Shown here piece by piece: positions 18,889-26,700 of a stretch of 64,000 nucleotides of DNA. A program made the position numbers and the translations under genes. The stretch is from Leifsonia sp. AK011. GTDB taxonomy: Bacteria > Actinomycetota > Actinomycetes > Actinomycetales > Microbacteriaceae. The DNA is taken from the NCBI RefSeq assembly GCF_013410945.1, contig NZ_JACCCH010000001.1:1922001-1986000 (forward strand), given 5' to 3'. The notes under the pieces are model-generated. The model was given only the letters and a program-made list of their open reading frames with translations. It made no database searches and had not been told where the DNA came from. Every line of letters starts with the position of its first letter. Position 1 is the stretch's first letter.

Positions 18889-19513
18889 GCGATCCTCCGC
18901 GGGGCTGGCCTGTGATGCGGTAATCGAAGAGACCCGAGTACTCGTACAGGCGGCCGAAGACGGGGTGATCCATCACGAACGAAACGCGCTGGCGACCGGC
19001 ATCGGTGTCGAAGCTCTCCTCGAGCCTGACGCGCGGCGAGATCGCGCGCGGAAGGCGGATGCCGGCGAGGCGAACCCACGTCGACTGGAGCACGAGGCCC
19101 GACCCTTCGACCGTGGCCCGGAAACCAACGCGCACCGAGCCGTGTCGACCCAGGCGATCGACGAGTTCACCAGACTCCCAGCCGATGCTGTCCGTCATGG
19201 TGTGCGGGCGCACGGGGAAATCGAAGCGCCTCAACCCCGCGACGCGCCCGTTCAGCGAGGCATTGCGAACACGAAAGGGCAGGTCCCGATCCCACGCCGG
19301 GAAGAGGACATTGTCCACGGCGAGGAAGGACAACAGCGGCCAGAGCCAGCGCCGGGGGGTGCCGACGATGTCGAAGACTCCCTCCCCTCGGCCCGTGGCA
19401 CCCTCGGGGATGGCCCCGAAGTAGGTGCGCAGTCGCGGATGCAACGAATCGAAGTCCTCACCGAGCGCGTGCTGCCACGGCGAGAGCGCCGCGGCCGGGG
19501 TCCTAGCGAGCAT
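18881..19513 (-). CDS. DUF4166 domain protein
   Basis: A 210-residue soluble protein matching the DUF4166 family of unknown function: HPRLRTYFGAIPEGATGRGE near the N-terminus, then PFRVRNASLNGRVAGL and a C-terminal beta-rich half (DHPVFGRLYEYSGLFDYR). The frame is open further upstream, but the ATG at 19511-19513 (MLARTPAAALSPWQHAL) is chosen. It overlaps the HPr stop by 11 bases and gives the family length. It is translationally linked both to HPr upstream and the epimerase downstream. No catalytic residues can be named. Confidence 0.8.
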   Translation of the reverse strand: MLARTPAAALSPWQHALGEDFDSLHPRLRTYFGAIPEGATGRGEGVFDIVGTPRRWLWPLLSFLAVDNVLFPAWDRDLPFRVRNASLNGRVAGLRRFDFPVRPHTMTDSIGWESGELVDRLGRHGSVRVGFRATVEGSGLVLQSTWVRLAGIRLPRAISPRVRLEESFDTDAGRQRVSFVMDHPVFGRLYEYSGLFDYRITGQPRGGSRD

Positions 19514-19772
19514 CGAGGTCGGTGCTGAGCAGCTCCACGAGCGAGTCGAGTGCGGCGTCCGCACCCTCGCCCTCGGCGGAGAGAGTCACGGTCGAGCCAT
19601 GTTCGACACCCAACGACAGCACGCCGAGGATGCTGGCCGCATTCACGCTCTTGCCATCCTCCGAGGTGATGGTCACGACGACGCCGGCGCGGGCCGCTGC
19701 CTGCGAGAAGAGTGATGCCGGACGTGCGTGAAGCCCGATGGCAGAAGCGACAGTCGCCGTTCTTTCGCTCAT
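19503..19772 (-). CDS. ptsH: Phosphocarrier protein HPr
   Basis: HPr relays phosphate from enzyme I to sugar-specific PTS permeases. The 89-residue protein has the phosphorylated histidine, His15, in AIGLHARPAS, and the regulatory-serine region around Ser47 in NAASILGVLSLGVEHG. The ATG has a strong GGAGGAGG upstream. No ptsI or EII gene is nearby. Instead it overlaps a DUF4166 gene by 11 bases, heading an apparent HPr-DUF4166-epimerase unit. Actinobacteria usually lack HprK, so the serine may not be used. Confidence 0.95.
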   Translation of the reverse strand: MSERTATVASAIGLHARPASLFSQAAARAGVVVTITSEDGKSVNAASILGVLSLGVEHGSTVTLSAEGEGADAALDSLVELLSTDLDAR

Positions 19773-19829
19773 GGAAGACCTCCTCCATGAACCCTACGCG
19801 AACGACCCGTGAAGGAGGAAAGCGGGCGG

Positions 19830-22490
19830 TCAGTGAGCTGCCGCATCCCAGTTCGGTCCGGTACCCACCTGCACGTCGAGAGGCACCGTGAGATCCGCGG
19901 CAGAACCCATCCGCAGACGGACGATCTCGGTCAGGGCATCGAGCTCACCCGGGGACACCTCGAAGACGAGCTCGTCGTGCACCTGCAGGAGCATGCGGGA
20001 CTGCATGTCGGCCATGTCGGACTCGATGGAGAGCATGGCGCGCTTGAGGATGTCGGCTGCCGAACCCTGGATCGGTGAGTTGAGCGCCTGCCGCTGCGCG
20101 TTCTCCCGCAACACCCGGTTGTTCGAGTGCAGGTCGGGGAACGGACGGCGACGACCGAAGATCGTGGTGGTGTAGCCGTCCACCTTGGCCTGCTCGACGA
20201 CGTCGCGAAGATAGTCGCGAACTGCACCGAAGCGCGTGAAGTAGTCGGCCATGAGCTCCTTGGCCTCCGACGTTTCGATGCGCAGCTGCTTGCTCAGCCC
20301 GAATGCGCTGAGCCCGTAGGCGAGGCCGTACGACATGGCCTTGACCTTCGTGCGCATCGTGGGCGTGACGTCCTCAGGGGCAACGGAGAAAATGCGCGCA
20401 CCCACGAACCGGTGGAGATCCTCGCCGCTGTTGAACGCCTCGATGAGCCCGGAATCGCCCGAGAGGTGGGCCATGATACGCATTTCGATCTGCGAGTAGT
20501 CGGCGGTGAGCAGCGTCTCGAAGCCCTCGCTCGGCTCGAACGCTGACCGGATACGGCGCCCGATCTCAGTCTTCACGGGGACGTTCTGCAGGTTCGGGTC
20601 GTTCGACGCGATGCGTCCCGTGCTGGAGCCCGCCTGCTCGTACGTCGTGTGAACGCGCCCGGTCGAGTCGATCGCCTTGTCAATGGACGCGATGATCTGC
20701 ATGAGCTTGGTCGCATCGCGGTGCTGCAACAGGAGGTCGAGGAAGGGATGCGGATTCTGCTCCTGCAGATCGGCCAGGCTCGCGGCATCCGTCGAGAAAC
20801 CGGTCTTGTTCGACCGCGTCTTGGGCATACCGAGCTGGTCGAAGAGCACCTCCTGCAGCTGCTTGGGGCTGCCGAGGTTGATCTCCCGTCCGATCTCGGC
20901 GAAGGCAAGCTTCGCCACCTCGGTGGATGTCTCGGTCAGCTGGGCGGTGAGGCCCGCGAGCACATCGTGGTTGACCGTGATTCCCCTCAGCTCCATGCGC
21001 GCCAGGACGGGAATGAGCGGCAGTTCGATGGAGTCGAGCACGCTCCGCGATCCCGGATCGAGCCGACCGCTCAGGTACTCGGCTACGCGAAGCACGTACC
21101 AGGCCTCCGTTGCCGGGCTCGCGCCCTCGTTCTCCGGGACGAGCTGCGTGGGGTCGGAGACGGCGAGCGTCTCCCCCAGGTAGTCGTACACCTGGGTCTC
21201 GAGTGGCTCGGGCTTCAGCCCGGGCTTGAGCAACCAGGCTCCGAGGGTCGTGTCGAAGGCTATGCCGCCGAGGTGCAGCCCTGCGCCCGCGAGAATCTTG
21301 AACTGGGACTTCGCTCCGTGCAGGTACTTGGGGGCATCGCTCGCGAGCCATCCCTCGAGTGCCTCGTAGTCCATGCGGCCCGGAGCCCACGGCACGAAGG
21401 CGGTCTCGGTGTCGGATGCGAGGCCGAATCCCGTGACGGTGCCACCGACGGCGGTGACGCGAAGGCCGAGCGGCTTGGTGCCTTCTGCGGACTGGGTGCG
21501 GATCCACTTGGCCAGTTCCTCGTCGACCATCGTGTGGATCACCGGGATGGCGGATGCCGAGGGCGTGTCGGCGATCGGGGTCGGCGAGTCGCCACGCTCC
21601 GCCGCAGCGATCTTCAGCACCCGTTCGAGCAGGGTCTTGAACTGGAGCTTGTCGAAGACCTCACGCACGGCAGTCTCGTCGATGGGGCGTCGCGCCAGAT
21701 CCTTCGGCCCCACAGGCAGCTCCACGTCGGTCACGAGCCGGTTGAGCCTGCGATTCCGGATGGCGCGGTCCTTCTGGTCACGAAGGTTCTGCCCCACCAC
21801 ACCCGAGATCTCGTCCGCGTGCTCGAGGATCGCGTCGAGTGAGCCGAACTGGTTCAGCCACTTCACCGCGGTCTTCTCGCCGACCTTGTCGATGCCGATG
21901 AGGTTGTCGGAGGTCTCCCCCACGAGAGCTGCGACATCCGGGTACTGTTCCGGCTCGATCCCGTAGCGTTCCATGACCGCATCGCGGTCGTATCGCTTGA
22001 GTTCTGAGACACCGCGAGCGTTCGGGTAGAGAAGGGTCACGGCTGGCTTCACCAGCTGGATGGCATCGCGATCCCCGGACACGACGAGCACGTCGAAGCC
22101 CTGCTCTGCACCCTGCGTCGAGAGTGTTGCGAGGATGTCGTCTGCCTCGAAGTCCTCCTTGCTGATGGTCTGCACACCCATCGCCTTGAGAGCTTCTTCG
22201 AGCAGGGGAATCTGGCCCACGAACTCCGGCGGGGTCTCCGACCGGGTGCCCTTGTACTCCGCGTACTCCCGCGTGCGGAAGGAGAAACGGGAGATGTCGA
22301 AGGCGACCGCGAGGTGGGTGGGCTTCTCGTTCTGCAGGAGGAGGATGAGCATCGACAGGAAGCCGTGGATGGCGTTCGTGTGCTGCCCATCCCTCGTGAC
22401 GAAACTATCGACCGGGAGGGCGTAGAACGCCCGGAAAGCCAGCGAATGGCCGTCGACGACGAGGAGGGTAGGCTTTTCGGAATCCGACAC
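19830..22490 (-). CDS. polA: DNA polymerase I, proofreading-deficient type
   Basis: PolA fills gaps and removes RNA primers. The 886-residue protein has an N-terminal 5' nuclease (LLVVDGHSLAFRAFYALP, VSGDRDAIQLV, about residues 1-290), a 3'-5' exonuclease-like domain (about 310-480) and a C-terminal polymerase with TADYSQIEMRIMAHLS and LLQVHDELVFEV. The exonuclease active site is lost: the DxE strand reads PLGLRVTAVGG and the second motif reads HGAKSQFKI where KYD is expected. This matches other actinobacterial PolA enzymes. The start is GTG at 22488-22490, six bases after TAGGCT with no Shine-Dalgarno, so the mRNA is probably leaderless. Confidence 0.98.
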   Translation of the reverse strand: MSDSEKPTLLVVDGHSLAFRAFYALPVDSFVTRDGQHTNAIHGFLSMLILLLQNEKPTHLAVAFDISRFSFRTREYAEYKGTRSETPPEFVGQIPLLEEALKAMGVQTISKEDFEADDILATLSTQGAEQGFDVLVVSGDRDAIQLVKPAVTLLYPNARGVSELKRYDRDAVMERYGIEPEQYPDVAALVGETSDNLIGIDKVGEKTAVKWLNQFGSLDAILEHADEISGVVGQNLRDQKDRAIRNRRLNRLVTDVELPVGPKDLARRPIDETAVREVFDKLQFKTLLERVLKIAAAERGDSPTPIADTPSASAIPVIHTMVDEELAKWIRTQSAEGTKPLGLRVTAVGGTVTGFGLASDTETAFVPWAPGRMDYEALEGWLASDAPKYLHGAKSQFKILAGAGLHLGGIAFDTTLGAWLLKPGLKPEPLETQVYDYLGETLAVSDPTQLVPENEGASPATEAWYVLRVAEYLSGRLDPGSRSVLDSIELPLIPVLARMELRGITVNHDVLAGLTAQLTETSTEVAKLAFAEIGREINLGSPKQLQEVLFDQLGMPKTRSNKTGFSTDAASLADLQEQNPHPFLDLLLQHRDATKLMQIIASIDKAIDSTGRVHTTYEQAGSSTGRIASNDPNLQNVPVKTEIGRRIRSAFEPSEGFETLLTADYSQIEMRIMAHLSGDSGLIEAFNSGEDLHRFVGARIFSVAPEDVTPTMRTKVKAMSYGLAYGLSAFGLSKQLRIETSEAKELMADYFTRFGAVRDYLRDVVEQAKVDGYTTTIFGRRRPFPDLHSNNRVLRENAQRQALNSPIQGSAADILKRAMLSIESDMADMQSRMLLQVHDELVFEVSPGELDALTEIVRLRMGSAADLTVPLDVQVGTGPNWDAAAH

Positions 22491-22496
22491 GCAGCC

Positions 22497-22502
22497 AGCC
22501 TA
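22497..22502 (-). promoter_or_regulatory. Candidate -10 of a leaderless polA transcript
   Basis: The minus strand reads TAGGCT, then six bases, then the polA GTG. It lies in the 56-base divergent gap shared with the hotdog thioesterase gene. No Shine-Dalgarno is present before polA. Confidence 0.5.
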
Positions 22503-22546
22503 GCCGGGGCCGCTGACGGTCGATTCTCCGCCCAGAAGGACGCTCC

Positions 22547-22984
22547 ATGCTGAAACTTCCCGACGATCTCGACCCCGAACTCTACGCGCGAATCGTCGAC
22601 ACGGGAGGTGGCGAGCTCACCGTCAAGATGGGCGTCGAGTACCTCGAACTGTCCGCCGAGCACTCGGTTGCACGGATGCCCGTCGAGGGCAATCGCCAGG
22701 TTGTCGGAATCCTCCACGGAGGAGCTCACGTCGTGCTCGGAGAGTCACTCGGGTCGATCTCCTCGGCCATCCACGCGGGCCCCGGGCGCATGGCGATGGG
22801 TATCGAGATCAACGCGACGCACAGCCGGTCGATCTCGAGCGGCTGGGTCACGGCCACCTGCGACGCGCTCGTGCTCGGTCGGACTCTCGCCACTCACGAG
22901 ATCGTCATCAGGGATGACGAGGGTCGACGCCTGTCGACGGTCAGGATGACCAACATCCTGCGCGATCGGCCGAGCGAGAAGTAG
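22547..22984 (+). CDS. Hotdog-fold thioesterase, PaaI family
   Basis: A 145-residue cytosolic hotdog protein. ILHGGAHVVLGESLGSISS (about residues 52-70) is the catalytic-helix region of PaaI/YbdB-type acyl-CoA thioesterases, with the HGG and the downstream Glu. INATHSRSISSGWVTATCDA is the second conserved strand. The natural acyl-CoA substrate cannot be deduced. The ATG has AGAAGGA upstream. The gene is divergent from polA and convergent with pdtaR, and its TAG stop is part of the shared terminator stem. Confidence 0.88.
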   Translation: MLKLPDDLDPELYARIVDTGGGELTVKMGVEYLELSAEHSVARMPVEGNRQVVGILHGGAHVVLGESLGSISSAIHAGPGRMAMGIEINATHSRSISSGWVTATCDALVLGRTLATHEIVIRDDEGRRLSTVRMTNILRDRPSEK

Positions 22985-22996
22985 GCAGCTACTTCT
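22977..22996. terminator. Shared terminator hairpin formed by two stop codons
   Basis: AGAAGTAG at 22977-22984 and CTACTTCT at 22989-22996 are perfect reverse complements around a GCAG loop, followed by TTTG on the plus strand. The left arm ends with the thioesterase TAG stop and the right arm begins with the pdtaR TAG stop in reverse. The 4-base loop is the whole intergenic space. Confidence 0.65.
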
Positions 22997-23594
22997 TTGC
23001 GCTGAGCTGCTCGATGATGGCCTGTGCCACGTCGTGCATGGTGAGACGGCGGTCCATCGACGCCTTCTGGATCCAGCGGAACGCCTCGGGCTCGGTGAGT
23101 CCCATCTTCTCGTTGAGCAGGCCCTTCGCCCGATCCACGAGCTTGCGGGTCTCGAAACGCTCCACGAGGTCGGCGACCTCGGACTCGAGCGTGATGATCT
23201 GGGTGTAGCGGCTGAGGGCGATCTCGATAGCGGGCAGCAGGTCGTTCGGGGTGAATGGCTTGACAACGTACGCCAGCGCTCCGGCCTCCGACGCGCGCTC
23301 GACGAGCTCCTTCTGGCTGAACGCGGTCAGCAGCACGACAGGCGCGATGTGGTTCTTGCTGAGACGCTCTGCAGCGGAGATGCCATCGAGCTGGGGCATC
23401 TTGACATCCATGATGACGAGGTCGGGGCGCAGCTCCGTGGCGAGGGCGACGGCAGTTTCACCGTCGGCGGCCTCACCGACGACCTCGAACCCGTTGTCGC
23501 GGAGGATCTCGACGATGTCCATGCGGATGAGGGACTCGTCTTCAGCAACGACGACCCTACGCGGGGTGGTGGGAGTGGCATCCTGGTCAGTCAC
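22989..23594 (-). CDS. pdtaR: ANTAR-domain response regulator, PdtaR type
   Basis: A two-component response regulator that acts on RNA. The receiver domain shows the acidic pair in VVVAEDESLIRMD, the phosphorylated Asp in DLVIMDVKMPQLDG, the Thr/Ser in LLTAFS and the Lys in YVVKPF. A coiled linker leads to a C-terminal ANTAR domain (RAKGLLNEKMGLTEPEAFRW, then the DVAQAIIEQL helix). ANTAR proteins bind paired hexaloop hairpins in mRNA and prevent termination. The mycobacterial partner kinase is PdtaS, not seen here. The chosen GTG start at 23592-23594 is six bases after TAGGCT; an in-frame TTG at 23600 is the alternative. Confidence 0.95.
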   Translation of the reverse strand: MTDQDATPTTPRRVVVAEDESLIRMDIVEILRDNGFEVVGEAADGETAVALATELRPDLVIMDVKMPQLDGISAAERLSKNHIAPVVLLTAFSQKELVERASEAGALAYVVKPFTPNDLLPAIEIALSRYTQIITLESEVADLVERFETRKLVDRAKGLLNEKMGLTEPEAFRWIQKASMDRRLTMHDVAQAIIEQLSAKK

Positions 23595-23600
23595 GGTCAA

Positions 23601-23606
23601 AGCCTA
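23601..23606 (-). promoter_or_regulatory. Candidate -10 of a leaderless pdtaR transcript
   Basis: The minus strand reads TAGGCT, then six bases, then GTG at 23594. No Shine-Dalgarno is visible. It is identical to the hexamer before polA and lies in the 111-base divergent gap with lhr. Confidence 0.45.
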
Positions 23607-23711
23607 CGGTATCCACGACGGGGCCGCCTGATCGTGCGGGAGCGCGACCACACCGCTCACCGCCCGTCAAGGGGTCCCGATGATGACGGTGGGGCGCGGG
23701 AAGATGGTGGG

Positions 23712-26700
23712 ATGGTGCTCGAACGCTTCTCGCCCGCGACGCGGGACTGGTTCACGGGCGCCTTCCCAGCTCCGACTCCGGCCCAGTTGGGCGCGTGGGA
23801 TGCCGTCTCCTCCGGTGACCACGCACTCGTCGTCGCACCCACCGGCTCCGGCAAGACGCTCGCCGCGTTCCTCTGGTCGATTGACCGACTGATTGCGGAG
23901 CCGAAGCCCGACCTCGGCACACGAGTGCTCTACGTCTCGCCGCTCAAGGCCCTGGGTGTCGACGTCGAGCGCAACCTGCGTGCGCCGCTGGTCGGGGTCA
24001 CCCAGGCCGCGCATCGACTCGGGCTCGACGTTCCCGCGCTGACCGTCGGTGTGAGGTCGGGAGACACGACTCCCCAGGAGCGGCGGGTGCTCGCGCGCAC
24101 TCCTCCGAACATCCTGATTACCACACCGGAGTCGTTGTACCTCATGCTCACATCGCAGGCGCGCGAGAGCCTTCGGGACGTCGAGACCATCATCCTCGAT
24201 GAGGTCCACGCCGTCGCGGCCACGAAGCGTGGGGCGCACCTCGCCCTCTCGCTCGAACGCCTCGATGCGCTGCTGCCGAAGCCAGCGCAGCGCATCGGCC
24301 TCTCTGCCACCGTCCGGCCACTGGAGGAGGTTGCGCGATTCCTCGGCGGCCGCGCACCCGTGACGATCGTGCAGCCCCCCGCGGCCAAGACCTTCGACCT
24401 GACTGTCGAGGTGCCGGTGGACGACATGGCGGAGCCTGGAGTCGTCACCCCGCGTGAGGGGTCATCCTCGGGAGCGATCGGAGTTTCGCCGGAGGCAACG
24501 GGATCGATCTGGCCGCACGTCGAGGAGGCCATCGTCGATCGCATCCTCGAGCATCGTTCGACCATCGTCTTCGTCAATGCCAGGCGCATGGCAGAGCGCC
24601 TCACCTCCCGTCTCAACGAGATCTACGAGGAACGACTGGACCCGGACCTGGTTCGGGATGTCGCGGGTCCTCCCGCCGCACTCATGGCCCAGGCAGGCGC
24701 GACCGCTGGCGCTGCACCCGTCCTGGCACGGGCGCACCACGGGTCCGTCAGCAAGGAACAACGGGCGGAGATCGAGGACGCGCTGAAATCGGGCACGCTG
24801 CGGTGCGTGGTTGCCACGAGCTCGCTCGAGCTCGGGATCGACATGGGTGCCGTCGACCTTGTGATCCAGGTGGAGTCGCCGCCGTCCGTGGCATCCGGGC
24901 TCCAGCGGATCGGGCGCGCCGGACATCAGGTCGGTGAGATCTCGAAGGGCGTGCTCTTCCCCAAACATCGCACCGACCTCATCCACACCTCCGTGGCCGT
25001 TGACCGAATGCGCAAGGGCCTCATCGAGGCGATCTCGATCCCGCGCAATCCGCTCGACGTGCTTGCGCAACAGACGGTCGCCGCGGTCGCACTCGAGTCG
25101 CTCGACGTCGAGGAGTGGTTCGACACTGTGAGACGCAGCGCTCCGTTCGCATCGCTCCCCCGCAGCGCGTTCGACGCGACCCTCGACCTCGTGAGCGGCT
25201 TGTACCCGAGCGATGAGTTCGCCGAGCTCCGTCCCCGCATCGTGTGGGATCGGGTCTCGGGCACGATCGAGGGGCGGCCCGGATCGCAGCGACTCGCCGT
25301 GACCTCAGGGGGAACCATCCCGGACCGCGGGCTGTTCGGAGTGTTCATGGTGGGCTCGGAGGCTGGGCGACGCGTGGGCGAGCTCGACGAGGAGATGGTC
25401 TACGAGTCCAGGGTCGGCGATGTGTTCGCTCTCGGGACCACGAGTTGGCGCATCGAGGAGATCACGCACGACCAGGTGCTCGTGACACCCGCCTTCGGGC
25501 AGCCGGGCAAGGTGCCGTTCTGGAAGGGCGACGGTCTCGGGCGCCCAGCGGAACTCGGGCGCGCCATCGGGGCCTTCACCCGCGCTGTCGCAAGCGGGAG
25601 GGACGACGGGCTCGCGGAGATTGGACTGGATGCCCGGGCGGTCTCCAATCTCGTCGCGCTGATCGCTGAGCAGAAGACGGCCACCGGACAGGTACCGAGC
25701 GATACGACACTGCTCGTGGAACGCTTCCGCGACGAACTCGGTGACTGGCGCGTCGTTCTTCACTCCCCCTACGGCATGCCCGTCCATGCGCCGTGGGCGA
25801 TCGCGGTGAGTGCGCGAATCCGCGACAGGCTCGGCGTGGACGGTTCGGCGATGGCGGCAGACGACGGGATCGTCGTGCGCATCCCCGATACGGACGCCGA
25901 GCCGCCGGGTGCCGACCTGTTCCTGTTCGAGTCAGCCGAGCTCGAGCAGATCGTGACGGAAGAGGTAGGAGGTTCGGCCCTGTTCGCGGCCCGGTTCCGC
26001 GAATGTGCCGCGCGTGCACTCCTCTTGCCGCGTCGCGACCCCGGGCGACGCTCCCCCCTATGGCAGCAGCGCCAGCGTGCGTCCCAGCTACTGGACGTCG
26101 CCCGGAAGTTCCCGTCGTTCCCGATCCTCCTCGAGACCGCGCGCGAGGTCCTTCAGGACGTCTACGATCTGCCGGAGCTGCTGACGCTCACGCGCGACAT
26201 CGAGAAGCGCACCATCCGCGTTGTGGAGACGGAGACCGCGGTGCCGAGCCCGTTCGCACGCAGCCTGTTGTTCGGCTACGTCGCCGCCTTCCTCTACGAG
26301 GGCGACTCCCCGCTCGCCGAGCGGCGGAGCGCGGCGCTGAGCCTCGATCCTGCTCTCCTCGCGGAACTGTTGGGACGAGCCGAGCTCCGGGAGTTGCTCG
26401 ATCCTGTCGTGATCGAGCAGACCGAACAGGAACTCCAACGCCTGGCATCCGACAGGCTGGCCAAGGATGCCGAGGGCGTCGTTGACCTCCTCAGGATGCT
26501 CGGACCTCTGACTCTCACGGAGGTCGCCGAACGGTCGCAGCTCGACCCGCCCGACTCGCTGCAGCGCGTGCTCGAAGACCTCGGAAGGGCCAACCGGATC
26601 ATCGCCGCAACGATTGCCGGTAGTGACCAGTTCGCGGTCATCGAGGACGCCTCTCGGCTGCGTGATGCGCTTGGAGTGCCGCTGCCGATCGGGGTTCCCA

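Noticed and set aside
23034-23711. N-terminal extension of lhr running over pdtaR
   Set aside because: The frame is open, but the extra 226 residues are antisense to a clear receiver/ANTAR gene and absent from Lhr proteins. The ATG at 23712 is the family start.
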